NCBI GenBank assembly: GCA_015063695.1
Contig: SVTQ01000021.1
Location: forward strand, 1 to 40,987
From: Oscillospiraceae bacterium
Lineage (GTDB): Bacteria > Bacillota > Clostridia > Oscillospirales > CAG-272
Length of the DNA stretch: 40,987 nt
Direction: 5' to 3'
Shown: positions 27,201 to 34,278 of the stretch, one piece after another
How the letters are laid out: every line of letters starts with the position of its first letter
How positions within the stretch are numbered: the first letter of the stretch is position 1
Made by a program: the position numbers and the translations under genes
Notes under the pieces: generated by a model
Seen by the model: only the letters and a program-made list of their open reading frames with translations
What the model was told of the DNA's origin: nothing
Databases searched by the model: none

Positions 27201-28273
27201 GAATTCTTAGTATCATAACTACCTACAACTTTATTGAGAGAACCGGTCGAAACTACAAACTGACAGAAAGGAAATCTTACGGAAGGCTGAAAACCACTAT
27301 AACTACCGCCCCAGCGAGAAATTGAATTTCTCAAAGCAAGGAACACATTATGGGCATGACTATTTCTGGAAAATACTAAGCTTCCCACATATACCTTATC
27401 ATTCGGATTTGTATCAATTCTGAAATGAAGCCACTTGTCAGGTCTCGTCACCAACGGAATTCGGGTATCATCAGGAAACTGATACGAAAGCCACGCATTT
27501 TTCGTCAACGTAAAATTCTGCTGGGAGTTCTTCATCAGCGAGGGGGTTTCGTTAACGTAAAACTGGATTTGATTGTTTGCAACACTATGCATCGTCAAGG
27601 CCGCATGCGGATATGTAGCAGACGACAAAGCATTTGGGTCATCTGCTTCGAATTTAAAAAGATAAACTTTTGGGTCGTTATTTCCCGTTGCACCAATTGT
27701 TACCCACGAATTGGACATTTCATAAGTACCTCCGTCTTTAGCGTTAAGATACGCTAATGCCGCCGAAGAGTTATAGATCTGGCTGACATAAGGCGACTCA
27801 ATGTCATGCAACGGATCAAACGTTACAGTCATATTCAATGTGTAATCTCCAGTGTAATATGCAGGGTTGTACAGCCATGCTCCGGTGCCGGTATTCTGAA
27901 GCATATAAGTGCTTGGCAGATAATTAGCAAAAGTCATACCGTTAACTACTGACCACTCGTAATTAGCAAGAGAACCGTTGTCTGCGATATACTTTGTGCC
28001 GTTATCATCAAGAATTGCTACATTACCGACAGAAACAGCATCGCCCTCGATCGCCCCATTAGGAACCATTACAGCAGAAGCAGTTCCTACAGAGGCGCTG
28101 TTAACGATCAAATAGCTCTTGCCGGGTTGAAGCCCTGTCGTTACCGCTTCGTAACGATAAGTGGGCATTGACGCCGCTTCGGTTTCAGTAACAAGAAGCT
28201 GCAAAGGCAGAACCTGAGCAACCATTATAGCTACTATCAACAGAGAGAGCATCGATTTGAAAAATCTCTTCAT
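21299..28273 (-). CDS. Giant secreted protein with Cys-rich repeats, cohesin-like domain and C-terminal dockerin
   Basis: A 2324-aa exported protein. Signal peptide is about 1-34 (MKRFFKSMLSLLIVAIMVAQ onward). Residues about 35-600 are Ser/Thr/Tyr/Asn-rich beta segments. Repeats with GH-x-Y and paired Cys (about 608-880, such as CTDSGVTTYTCSRNC and CTAQGYTTYTC) follow. A cohesin-like domain (about 886-1040) opens AEPGDTVTIDFTLEGNPGIW. Another Cys motif pair and a LamG-like section (about 1322-1485, FKVDYTDEVLRVYVDGKEI) come next, then further beta domains. The C-terminus is a type I dockerin (about 2268-2324): repeat 2, DINGDGEVDAKDVMLLKKLL, has a full calcium loop, while repeat 1, SQDINSADSLTIKKYL, is degenerate. 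No LPxTG or membrane anchor is seen, so retention would rely on dockerin-cohesin contact. GGAGG precedes the ATG. Confidence 0.9.
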   Translation of the reverse strand: MKRFFKSMLSLLIVAIMVAQVLPLQLLVTETEAASMPTYRYEAVTTGLQPGKSYLIVNSASVGTASAVMVPNGAIEGDAVSVGNVAILDDNGTKYIADNGSLANYEWSVVNGMTFANYLPSTYMLQNTGTGAWLYNPAYYTGDYTLNMTVTFDPLHDIESPYVSQIYNSSAALAYLNAKDGGTYEMSNSWVTIGATGNNDPKVYLFKFEADDPNALSSATYPHAALTMHSVANNQIQFYVNETPSLMKNSQQNFTLTKNAWLSYQFPDDTRIPLVTRPDKWLHFRIDTNPNDKVYVGSLVFSRNSHAHNVFLALRNSISRWGGSYSGFQPSVRFPFCQFVVSTGSLNKVVGSYDTKNSAATTDGTVGYNTQYFYGWENGMFKAFFRQGTNVTYPSNTYFFEKVLVSEGSYTWQKVTSANDIVPGGEYVICNQSGATDNAVVFFENSTTNVTFQGRNNSTSYITPYPYNISADYKLIDRSTGATLSTEVADKATWIVRPVGNYFYLQNKYNGKILYYDNTVSSKTVGSTTINDAVTLKTMNQSATGGAMPYDIRYVWDYDFGGECLKAYNIAQNPNETETSKSIGYKTACLTAQLDNTCFLYKKTYCQHLDTENVAAVAPTCTKVGYTAGVKCKDCDGWVTEPQEIPAKKHDYVKTVVKEPNCTDSGVTTYTCSRNCNEDNYYYEEYPVALGHDYSSQVISPTCEEQGYTLKTCKRNCGLNGAQVKENYTAATGHNYTSVVTPPTCTAQGYTTYTCQNDNTHTYVDNYVDTVPHSWNITGYTGICGEGGKVNKECTVCHTTTTEDLVEHNYEVISEIQGSCEVTGEATYKCTFCGHEYTTSTPAPGHDMGEWYVVTPAQPGVDGVKRRDCKRGCGHFETDVIAATKLKGSEETAEPGDTVTIDFTLEGNPGIWAMNFVVYWPEALECVRINSSDEVFPLRGIEGNANQPVDPADNDVYRAYFNAAGVPVDEIAYSAFAYVVDNGSLENSYNDGKVISFTFKLPAENCLNEYDIKIFGVYANKGNDVINVEGEHIEGFPYVDGKITVPNGTACDHIGTLKEVIVKEPTCTTDGEKCIICTVCGETTYEVIPSDGHKMSDWKPYRPATGLSAEIERRTCSVCGWFEDRKKPDGATATGTGISDSINNEEYVYRWTTRLYPGREYMLIGRTEDQQLYAMNLNSDDSISSVPVTFDDDGRLTSENYSDSLIWSTATGIGFSNKEYGKWLTSSLVSADNASAEKNYSDNLYVSDTPYENDEFSSFIYKSQRMPGNNPNNDFYNQIKNEADMYLGFGDLYNDVAHPDDVYLQVGSYAALKSDGSSTIYTSSEVDWSMEFDFAFGDENSWLEIFRDDDLNNSLSGTHVSTDFGLKIEPGMISVYRPAYQDGPNDIYGQVYEVDGISNVDNKSVIATAQFGTNEEGGTHTYGFTHWHRFKVDYTDEVLRVYVDGKEIIKLDNYPISRQRLFFFNTPNQCVGMDNLFVKAAHCYDRSQVQGVVDWFYYAPNEEMVYIREDFNNMSVNNNAATGAGSGSEWDLYGSAQAIKITDDDHYHGEQETKLEENVFYANEDNYNEVFIYEKKLVSEMSTIYQLANGLEGGESYVLVNSNVASENTGDSLLLRADNGERESVTVYEDGVSISPAMATYLPYIDLFEIGGTRNFYDNSEGTGSYKFEYGSSYEFFATETEGGFFLNYVPVDLQQNQPTAGHFIAKDGSRPTTPSENTVITVVDGKVTIGGAEYYVYKKVVVPKIDTEYTSDMAVVDFGFGFELSDTFFRDNDPWTGRKDSVDVTLTGIAVNINAEKNDKFYPAGTRVGGAGTTAALTEGTATYQGNTFSFTNNGAYDKILTVDYEGKVDHLGAYMYSTLHIIPATSVYYEDSLEGNFITYSNSSAAHDGYGTWSAVKNGTDPVIDVLDGQYGKSSAYSNYLNFSGNSVHKVMVDAATGGDVSVMPTASFTFTGTGFDVVSAVGRTTCIVFVKVIDKNTDKQVKYFMVDNYFGYTYDSEADKWTPVTGEGAPEGVQLYQVPVISWSSEAHSTYEVTISVTYDERFDHGNVGYSEFFFDGVRVYNTLNLDDEDNAVAVEKYKADKELIISDVNLRKLLITNGVADSTTLTGAMFIDGNGLTNETDAFATYKEVGAKNEITIPSGKGISFSISADSIPEKVSLGVKASTSAAGSITVSGGGEKNATVSVATATDMYYDVTEAINWNNGEATITIVNNGTASVSLTRLRLTTGTEEIATVEYFVDATTERIAYRTLASTFGVNGEEFMVGDVKQSQDINSADSLTIKKYLAGVKEFDNREYAAADINGDGEVDAKDVMLLKKLLRS

Positions 28274-28383
28274 GATTTTTCCTCCTTCAAAATTTATGGT
28301 AAATTGTTTTAAATAACCTTTAAATTGCCGACTTTACGGCTGATGTCACACAATTTGCCAATATTATATATAGTTACTATTAT

Positions 28384-28412
28384 AGTATAAACCTTCAAGT
28401 GCTCAATGTCAA
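28384..28412 (-). promoter_or_regulatory. Sigma-A promoter of the giant protein / peptide operon
   Basis: On the minus strand: TTGACA (28412-28407), 17-nt spacer, TATACT (28389-28384). The leader to the ATG at 28273 is about 100 nt and includes a short GCCG/CGGC hairpin. Confidence 0.82.
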
Positions 28413-28673
28413 CACTTTGTACACATTTTCCCTATATAAAATATTATAAAAACATCCCCCCATTATCGTTGAAAACGACCAAAATTCAAATCAATTCATA
28501 AACTATAACACCCCAAAACAAGGGAAAATCGGGATTTTTCATCAATTTTAAGCATTTATTTTCTTAGTAATTTTGCACATATATTTTTTTGCGAATTCCA
28601 AAATTTCGTATATTTGCACAATGCAGTTTTTGAGGATTTTGAATGATTTCCGCAAAAAAAGGGGGGACATGGC

Positions 28674-28696
28674 GGGAGGCTGATAGCCTCCCCTAC
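28674..28696 (-). repeat. REP-like palindrome, second family, copy P1
   Basis: A perfect hairpin GGGAGGCT/AGCCTCCC with a 3-nt loop. On the minus strand a GTAG tetranucleotide abuts the foot of the stem. Confidence 0.8.
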
Positions 28697-28714
28697 GCTG
28701 TATGTGTCGATCGG

Positions 28715-28791
28715 ACAAAGAGAACACCAAGTTAGTTCCGATTTCGGAATTTTCTTGCGTTTTTTCATTGTTTATTCCCATTTCGGAATTT
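28715..28791 (+). repeat. 77-bp direct repeat, left copy
   Basis: Matches 30289-30365 at 66 of 77 positions without gaps and in the same orientation. It contains TTCCGATTTCGGAA and a second, imperfect version of the same palindrome. The two copies bracket the ATPase gene. Confidence 0.85.
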
Positions 28792-28817
28792 ACTTTTAAA
28801 AATGATACTTTAAAAAC

Positions 28818-28842
28818 GGGAGGATATGGAATCCGCCCCTAC
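28818..28842 (-). repeat. REP-like palindrome, second family, copy P2
   Basis: Stem GGGAGGAT/ATCCGCCC with one internal mismatch and a GTAG foot on the minus strand. Compared with P1, a C-G pair near the loop has become A-T, so the stem is kept. Confidence 0.75.
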
Positions 28843-28991
28843 GGAATATCCGTTGGTCGGATTTTTCCGTTTGTGACGAAGTCACAACATCATTTGCGCA
28901 GGGTGTAGCATCATTACCGCAAGGTATCTCTCCTTCCTTACTGACCGGCAAAAATATTCTCCGATCACTACAAAAAAATATTTATTAAATC

Positions 28992-29020
28992 TTGACATTT
29001 TTTATTTTTTTGGCTAAAAT
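28992..29020 (+). promoter_or_regulatory. Sigma-A promoter of the ATPase gene
   Basis: TTGACA (28992-28997), 17-nt spacer, TAAAAT (29015-29020). A short leader of about 30 nt carries the AGGAGGT ribosome binding site for ATG 29059. Confidence 0.85.
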
Positions 29021-29058
29021 AAGATTGCATCGAACTTTAGCCGACAGGAGGTGCTGAT

Positions 29059-30282
29059 ATGACTTATATAAAGCGCGACCTTGAAAACAAAATTACCGCA
29101 TTATCTAAAGAATATTCATGCATTTTAGTTACCGGACCGCGACAAGTAGGAAAGACCACCGTTTTACGCCGTCTCATGGACGACAATAGAGAATACGTTA
29201 CTCTTGATGACATGGCAGAACGCACTCTCGCAAAACGCGACCCTGCATTGTTTTTACAAATGCACTCCATTCCTATTATGATTGACGAGGTACAATATGC
29301 CCCCGAATTGTTCTCCTATATAAAAATGGAGATCGATAAGGGAGCAGCTCCCGGAAGCTTTTGGCTGACGGGGTCTCAGGCATTCATGCTTATGGAGCTG
29401 TCTCAGGAATCTTTGGCGGGACGTGTTGCAATTTTGCACATGTCAAGTTTATCTCAGCATGAGATCTACGGTTCCGGCTATTGCCCGCCTTTTACTCTTG
29501 AGCTTTCAGAACTGAAAAGCAGAGAAAAAACACACACTCCCGCAAACGTTGCAGAAATATACAACCGAATCTGGAAAGGTTCCATGCCGGGTCTTCTCAG
29601 CGGTAAATTTTCTGATCACGACGTTTTTTATTCCAGCTATATACAAACATACATTGAACGCGACGTCAAAGAACAGGTTCAGCTCTCCGATCCTTTATTG
29701 TTCCGTGATTTTGTGCGCGCCGCTGCATGTCGAGCAGGGCAAATGCTGAACGTGCACGATATTGCCGGAGACGTGGGCGTATCAGATGAAACAGCTAAAA
29801 GGTGGCTTCAAGTTCTCGAAAAATCAGACGTTATATTCTTTTTACGGCCATATTCCAACAATCTCCTGAAAAGAACCGTAAAAACGCCAAAGATGTATTT
29901 CTTCGATACAGGGCTTGTTGCATATCTGACGGGATATTCCTCGCCGGATATTTTGTCAAAGGGCGCAATAAACGGAGCAATATTGGAAAACTACGTAGTT
30001 TCCGAGCTTCTGAAATCCTATCACAATAACGCCAAGGAATGTCTTATGTGGTATTATCGGGACAAATCAAGCAACGAGATCGACATGGTCATTGAAGCCG
30101 GCGGAACACTATATCCCTTCGAAATAAAACGATCAATTAATCCGGGAAGCGAATTGATAAATACATTCAAGCTTTTAGACAAAGCCTCCCTGCCCCGAGG
30201 AAAAGGCGCCATCCTTTGCCTGAGAGAAAATCTTTCGGCAATCAATTCGGACAATTATATTGTTCCTATATGGATGATTTGA
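29059..30282 (+). CDS. AAA ATPase with DUF4143 domain
   Basis: A 407-aa cytoplasmic ATP-binding protein of the AAA_14 plus DUF4143 architecture, very common in anaerobes. Its cellular role is not established. Walker A is GPRQVGKT (26-33), Walker B is PIMIDEVQYAPEL (about 72-84), and a sensor-like WLTGSQAFML follows. A winged-helix-like middle (AGDVGVSDETAKRWLQVLE, about 235-253) is typical. The DUF4143 part contains YFFDTGLVAYLTGY and then the nuclease-like block SNEIDMVIEAGGTLYPFEIKRS, resembling the D-E-K pattern of PD-(D/E)XK folds. It has its own consensus promoter and a terminator-like repeat just after the stop. The 77-bp direct repeats on both sides are unusual and could mean it moved as a unit. 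Confidence 0.93.
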   Translation: MTYIKRDLENKITALSKEYSCILVTGPRQVGKTTVLRRLMDDNREYVTLDDMAERTLAKRDPALFLQMHSIPIMIDEVQYAPELFSYIKMEIDKGAAPGSFWLTGSQAFMLMELSQESLAGRVAILHMSSLSQHEIYGSGYCPPFTLELSELKSREKTHTPANVAEIYNRIWKGSMPGLLSGKFSDHDVFYSSYIQTYIERDVKEQVQLSDPLLFRDFVRAAACRAGQMLNVHDIAGDVGVSDETAKRWLQVLEKSDVIFFLRPYSNNLLKRTVKTPKMYFFDTGLVAYLTGYSSPDILSKGAINGAILENYVVSELLKSYHNNAKECLMWYYRDKSSNEIDMVIEAGGTLYPFEIKRSINPGSELINTFKLLDKASLPRGKGAILCLRENLSAINSDNYIVPIWMI

Positions 30283-30288
30283 AATAAA

Positions 30289-30365
30289 ACAAAGAGAACC
30301 ACAGGTTAGTTCCGATTTCGGAATTTATCTGTGGTTTTTTACTGTTTATTCCGATTTCGGAATTT
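30289..30365 (+). repeat. 77-bp direct repeat, right copy; likely terminator of the ATPase gene
   Basis: Contains AACCACAG pairing with CTGTGGTT followed by TTTT, with TTCCGATTTCGGAA nested inside, then a second TTCCGATTTCGGAA. It starts 7 nt after the ATPase stop codon. The stem bases differ from the left copy but remain largely paired. Confidence 0.8.
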
Positions 30366-30397
30366 GTTTTTTATGTTATATCGTTTTCAAGACGGGT

Positions 30398-30415
30398 GGA
30401 TAATATTATCCCTAC
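30398..30415 (-). repeat. REP-like palindrome, divergent copy P3
   Basis: The perfect palindrome GGATAATATTATCC (30398-30411) is followed by CTAC, giving the GTAG foot on the minus strand. The flank CGGG is shared with P1 and P2. Confidence 0.6.
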
Positions 30416-30477
30416 GATCAAATGACCAGATACGCCTTTCGCGACGAGCCAACAACATGCAAACAAACAGAAAATTT

Positions 30478-30553
30478 GTAGGGACAGGCGTCCTCGACTG
30501 TCCTTTTTGTATCGCAAACGTTTATTTGGACAGTCGGGGACGCCTGTCCCTAC
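30478..30553. repeat. Inverted pair of REP-like palindromes (R5 and R6)
   Basis: R5 (30478-30503, plus) and R6 (30528-30553, minus) are the same 26-nt unit facing each other across a 24-nt spacer, with the GTAG feet outside. R6 differs from the consensus at one base. The arrangement matches the paired REPs called BIMEs. No gene is supported between 30283 and 30795. Confidence 0.85.
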
Positions 30554-30610
30554 AAATAAAAAGGGGGAAAGCACATAAAAAGGGGATATATATTCATCGG
30601 TTCTTCGAAA

Positions 30611-30641
30611 ACAAAAAACACCGCATACAAAAGTATACGGT
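30611..30641 (-). terminator. Candidate terminator of the infB operon
   Basis: Read on the minus strand: ACCGTATAC, TTTT loop, GTATGCGGT, then GTTTTTTG. One mismatch interrupts the 9-bp stem. It lies 155 nt beyond the infB stop. Confidence 0.65.
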
Positions 30642-30684
30642 ATCTCTATATTGAATGTTTCTCATACCCTTTTCAAAAGTCGCA

Positions 30685-30720
30685 GGGGTCCTCAAGCTAT
30701 CGCAAGATGGCTTGGGGTTC
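30685..30720 (-). repeat. 36-nt covarying hairpin repeat, copy C
   Basis: Same unit as copies A and B but on the minus strand. Two stem pairs differ from copy A by changes on both sides (T-A to C-G and G-C to A-T), and the loop changes from TTAC to TTGC. Confidence 0.85.
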
Positions 30721-30734
30721 TCGTATGAAGGGGC

Positions 30735-30766
30735 ATGGGGAAACTTTCTGCAGAAAGTTTCCCCAT
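30735..30766. repeat. Perfect 32-bp palindrome
   Basis: Left half ATGGGGAAACTTTCTG is followed directly by its exact reverse complement. It lies between infB and copy C of the 36-nt repeat, 29 nt past the infB stop. It lacks a following T run. Confidence 0.85.
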
Positions 30767-30795
30767 ATATTATGCGTTTATCAAGTCTACCTAAC

Positions 30796-33561
30796 TTATC
30801 TTTCTACTTCTTCCATAATAAACGCTTCGAGAACGTCACCGATCTTGATGTCATTGAACTTTTCAAGACCGATACCGCATTCGTAGCCCTGAGCTACTTC
30901 CTTAACGTCGTCCTTGAAACGGCGGAGAGAAGAGATAGCATCTTCAAATACAACGACACCGTCACGAACTACTCTGATCTGAGCGTTACGCTGGATCTTA
31001 CCGTCCTGAACATAGGAACCTGCAATGGTGCCGACATTGGGAACGTGGATAGTCTGACGAACTTCTGCGTGACCGAGAAGAACTTCCTTGAAGGTGGGCG
31101 CAAGCATACCCTTCATAGCCGCTGTAATTTCTTCGATACATTCGTAAATAATTCTGTAAGTACGGATATCAACGTTCTGTTCCTTTGCGCTGTCAAGAGC
31201 AACCTTGTCGGGACGAACGTTAAAGCCGACGATGATGGCATTGGATGCCGCCGCGAAGGTAACGTCGCCTTCTGTGATACCGCCTGCCGCAGAGTGGATA
31301 ACGCGAACCTTGACCTCTTCGTTGGAGAGCTTTTCAAGGGAAGCCTTAACTGCTTCCGCAGAACCTACAACGTCCGCCTTAACGATTACGTTGAGGTCCT
31401 TGACACCGTCCTTGATCTGAGCAAAGAGGTCGTCAAGGCTTACCTTGGCGTTAGCCTTGAACATGTCTTCCTTAGCCGCCGCACGTCTCTGTTCAGCAAG
31501 CTCTCTTGCCATTCTTTCGTCTTCAACTGCGTTGAATTCGTCACCTGCGAGAGGAACCTCGGAAAGACCGATAATTTCAACGGGAACGGAAGGTCCTGCA
31601 ACCTTAAGTGTTCTGCCGTTATGGTCTGTCATTGCACGGACACGGCCGACGGAAGTACCTGCGATAACGATATCCCCGGAGTGGAGAGTACCGTTCTGTA
31701 CAAGGACTGTTGCAACGGGGCCGCGGCCCTTGTCAAGCTTGGACTCGATGATAACACCCTTGGCACGTCTGTCGGGATTAGCCTTGTATTCCTTAACTTC
31801 CGCGATAAGAAGAATGTTTTCGAGAAGGTCCTGAATACCCATGCCCGTGAGAGCGGATACGGGAACGCAGATAACGTCACCGCCCCATTCTTCGGGAACG
31901 AGGGAGTAGTTTGTAAGCTCAGCCTTTACCGCATCGGGGTTAGCTGTGGGCTTATCCATCTTGTTGATGGCAACTATTATTTCAACACCTGCCGCCTTGG
32001 CATGGTTGATAGCTTCTATTGTCTGAGGCATGATACCGTCGTCAGCCGCAACTACGAGAATTGCGATGTCGGTAGCCATGGCACCTCTTGCTCTCATAGC
32101 GGTAAACGCCGCGTGACCGGGAGTATCAAGGAAGGTGATGTCCTTGCCGTCAACGTCAACTCTGTAAGCACCGATATGCTGAGTGATACCGCCTGCTTCG
32201 CCGCTGGTTACGCTTGTGTGACGGATAGCGTCAAGGATAGATGTCTTACCGTGGTCAACGTGACCCATAACACAGACAACGGGAGCTCTTTCCTTCATGT
32301 TTTCGTCTGCATCCTCAACCTCGGCAAAGAGCTTTTCTTCAATGGTAACAACAACTTCCTTTGTTACCTCTGCGCCGAATTCGTCTGCGATAAGGTATGC
32401 AGTTTCGAAGTCGATGATCTGGTTTACCGTTGCGATAGTACCCATCATCATGAGCTTCTTAACGACCTCAGCCGCCGCAACCTTAAGACGGGAAGCAAGC
32501 TCGCCGACGGAGATCTCATCGGGAATAGTGATCTTGAGGGGCTGCTTCTTAGCCTTCTCAAGCTGTTCCTTTCTGAGCTTTTCCATTGCCGCCTTTTCCT
32601 TGTCGCGGTTCTTGTTGCTTCTGTTGTCGCGTGTATTCTGCTTCTTCAGCTTCTGCTTCGTGGACTGCTTGTCGGAAAGCGCGTCGGGAGCAAAGTTATC
32701 AAGCTTGTCGTCGTACTTGGAAAGGTCAACTGTTGAAGTACGTGTGTCAACAACTCTTGTTGCGCCTGTTCTCTGAAGCTTCTGCTGAGTCTGCTGCTTC
32801 TTCTGAGCGGCGCGGGGGTCGTTCTTGTAGCCTGTGCCCTCGACTGTGGGAACGTTGTAGCTGTTCTGAGCCGCCTTTTCAAAGCGTTCCTTTCTCGCCT
32901 TGTCGTCACGGACGGGCTTTTCCTTCTTTTCAAAGGATGTTTCGGGCTTCTTCGCCTCGGGCTTTGCTTCTCTTGCCGCCTTCTCTTTTGCAAGTCTTGC
33001 GGCTTCGGCATCGGCCTTCTTCTTTTCTTCAGCGGCGATCTTTGCCTCATGGTCAGCCTTTGCCTTTGCGGCAGCTCTCATAAGCGCCGCGTCAGCTCTG
33101 TCAGCCGCTTCCTTTTCTGCTTTTTCTTTAGCTTCAGCTTCAGCTCTGACTTTTGCCTCTGCTTCAGCTTTAGCTTTCACCTCAGCTTCTGCCTTAGCCT
33201 TTGCTTCAGCTTCAGCTTTAGCCTTTGCTTCCGCCTCAGCCTTTGCTTTTTCTTCAGCCTCGGCTTTAGCCTTTGCTTCCGCTTTAGCTTTAGCTTCAGC
33301 TTCCTTCTTCTTCTGATATTCCGCGCTCTTCTTGCCTTCGTAGATCCTGCTCTTACCTCCGAGGTAATCGTCAAGGTCGGTTATCTGTGCGCTCTTTGTA
33401 ATTTCATTTAAAAACAGGCTGAATTCCTCGGGGGTGAGAACGGAAGAGGACTTCTTTTCCTCAATTCCCGCAGTTTCAAGAACCTTGATAAGGTCCTTAC
33501 TGCTCTTCATGCCTAAGTCTTTTGAAAGTTGATTTACTCGGAATTTTGTCTCCTGTGCCAC
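30796..33561 (-). CDS. infB: Translation initiation factor IF-2
   Basis: A 921-aa GTPase that positions initiator tRNA on the ribosome. The N-terminal IF2_N domain (about 1-55, [20 protein letters not shown]) is followed by a long Ala/Lys/Glu-rich helix (about 80-215) built from imperfect AKAKAEAE repeats and a basic linker. A second IF2_N-like domain is near 345-395 ([21 protein letters not shown]). The G domain has G1 GHVDHGKT (433-440), G3 DTPGHAAF and G4 NKMDK. Domains II to IV follow to the end ([20 protein letters not shown]). It is longer than the roughly 716-aa Bacillus protein because of the repeat helix, which is low in complexity at the DNA level (about 33115-33310). It is the last gene of the rimP-nusA operon here; rbfA, the usual next gene, is absent. 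Confidence 0.98.
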   Translation of the reverse strand: MAQETKFRVNQLSKDLGMKSSKDLIKVLETAGIEEKKSSSVLTPEEFSLFLNEITKSAQITDLDDYLGGKSRIYEGKKSAEYQKKKEAEAKAKAEAKAKAEAEEKAKAEAEAKAKAEAEAKAKAEAEVKAKAEAEAKVRAEAEAKEKAEKEAADRADAALMRAAAKAKADHEAKIAAEEKKKADAEAARLAKEKAAREAKPEAKKPETSFEKKEKPVRDDKARKERFEKAAQNSYNVPTVEGTGYKNDPRAAQKKQQTQQKLQRTGATRVVDTRTSTVDLSKYDDKLDNFAPDALSDKQSTKQKLKKQNTRDNRSNKNRDKEKAAMEKLRKEQLEKAKKQPLKITIPDEISVGELASRLKVAAAEVVKKLMMMGTIATVNQIIDFETAYLIADEFGAEVTKEVVVTIEEKLFAEVEDADENMKERAPVVCVMGHVDHGKTSILDAIRHTSVTSGEAGGITQHIGAYRVDVDGKDITFLDTPGHAAFTAMRARGAMATDIAILVVAADDGIMPQTIEAINHAKAAGVEIIVAINKMDKPTANPDAVKAELTNYSLVPEEWGGDVICVPVSALTGMGIQDLLENILLIAEVKEYKANPDRRAKGVIIESKLDKGRGPVATVLVQNGTLHSGDIVIAGTSVGRVRAMTDHNGRTLKVAGPSVPVEIIGLSEVPLAGDEFNAVEDERMARELAEQRRAAAKEDMFKANAKVSLDDLFAQIKDGVKDLNVIVKADVVGSAEAVKASLEKLSNEEVKVRVIHSAAGGITEGDVTFAAASNAIIVGFNVRPDKVALDSAKEQNVDIRTYRIIYECIEEITAAMKGMLAPTFKEVLLGHAEVRQTIHVPNVGTIAGSYVQDGKIQRNAQIRVVRDGVVVFEDAISSLRRFKDDVKEVAQGYECGIGLEKFNDIKIGDVLEAFIMEEVER

Positions 33562-33628
33562 TTGTCAATATACCGATTTCCGCTCTGCGGAAAAATCCTT
33601 TCTCTGAACTTTTGTCCCGTTATACGTT

Positions 33629-33964
33629 TTACTGTTCTTCGTTATCGGAAAATAACGCCTTCGCCGCTTTTGCAAGGTTCTTGTCGGTTATGGCCGCCGC
33701 TGATACAACGGAGAGCTTACCGAGTATCTTTGCAAGCTCTTCCGAAGTTACATCGGGTTCGAAAAGAGCCGCCTTGTAAAAGGAGCATTTATCTCTGAGC
33801 TGTTTTTTCGTTCTGTCGGAAGCATCCTTTGCCACAGTCACCGCAACCCCCTCGGGGTTCTTTCTGACTGCGATAAGCGTCTGCTCCGTGCCGATGGCAA
33901 CGCCGCGGCTTCTCGCCGCAAAGCCAACATATGAAAGTAATTTTCTGTCCTTATTGTCAGGCAT
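33629..33964 (-). CDS. ylxQ: L7Ae/L30e family RNA-binding protein (YlxQ-like)
   Basis: An 111-aa protein of the L7Ae/L30e/S12e family found between rnpM and infB in Firmicutes; members bind kink-turn RNA or ribosomes. Typical residues are LLSYVGFAARSRGVAIGTEQT and VAKDASDRTKKQLRDKC at about 20 and 55, with a final KALFSDNEEQ. A GTG three codons earlier (33973) is an alternative start; I prefer the ATG at 33964. Either way the gene overlaps the end of rnpM by a few bases, implying coupling. The 67 nt to infB contain no separate promoter that I can see. Confidence 0.9.
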   Translation of the reverse strand: MPDNKDRKLLSYVGFAARSRGVAIGTEQTLIAVRKNPEGVAVTVAKDASDRTKKQLRDKCSFYKAALFEPDVTSEELAKILGKLSVVSAAAITDKNLAKAAKALFSDNEEQ

Positions 33965-34259
33965 TATCTTCACTGCCTTCCTTTTCGCACTCTGCTATCT
34001 GCGCTTCAATTCCGTCAAGTATCTCTGTCGGAATCTCAACTCCCAGATTTTGAGAAAAACGGTTCTTCTTACGCGCCGCTCTGAAGCAGTCTGCCTTTTT
34101 ACAGATATATGCTCCGCGGCCGTTTTTTCTTCCCGTCAGGTCAAGCTCAACGTTACCCTCGGGTGTTCTCACAACCCTTATAAGCTCGCTTTTGGGATAA
34201 GAAACGTTACAGCCAAGACAACGTCTTTCAGGTGTTTTTCTGACCTTCAAAACTGTCAC
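33957..34259 (-). CDS. rnpM: RNase P modulator RnpM (YlxR/DUF448)
   Basis: A 100-aa small basic protein of the YlxR family; the Bacillus homologue binds the RNase P RNA and lowers its activity. Family signatures are RKTPERRCLGCNVSYPKSEL (first Cys pair), LDLTGRKNGRGAYICKKADCF (GRGAY block and second Cys pair) and RKKNRFSQNL. It lies 19 nt after nusA and overlaps ylxQ, in the conserved nusA-rnpM-ylxQ-infB order. The tail is unusually acidic (ECEKEGSEDNA). Confidence 0.95.
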   Translation of the reverse strand: MTVLKVRKTPERRCLGCNVSYPKSELIRVVRTPEGNVELDLTGRKNGRGAYICKKADCFRAARKKNRFSQNLGVEIPTEILDGIEAQIAECEKEGSEDNA

Positions 34260-34278
34260 CTTCTTTCGACAGTCTACA

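Larger units (their letters stand above)
28413..28991. other. Repeat-rich intergenic region
   Basis: No gene is supported in this stretch. Besides the REP-like palindromes and the 77-bp repeat listed separately, it contains TTGTGAC-GAA-GTCACAA (28873-28889 region) and two imperfect direct repeats beginning CATCATT (about 28889-28905 and 28910-28926). These look like remains of further short repeat families. Confidence 0.5.

Noticed and set aside
28548..28781. 70-77 codon frames upstream of the ATPase gene
   Set aside because: They run across REP-like palindromes and the 77-bp repeat and have no ribosome binding site.
30331..30654. 107-codon frame after the ATPase gene
   Set aside because: Its sequence is made of repeat translations (VGTGVLDCP and the like) across the inverted REP pair, so it is not a gene.
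30655..32736. 693-codon open frame on the plus strand opposite infB
   Set aside because: It is an antisense shadow of a certain gene; its protein is Cys- and Val-rich with no recognisable motif, and it has no promoter or ribosome binding site of its own.
33115..33310. Tandem short repeats as a possible CRISPR array
   Set aside because: They are in-frame Ala/Lys/Glu codons of infB with no constant repeat-spacer pattern.
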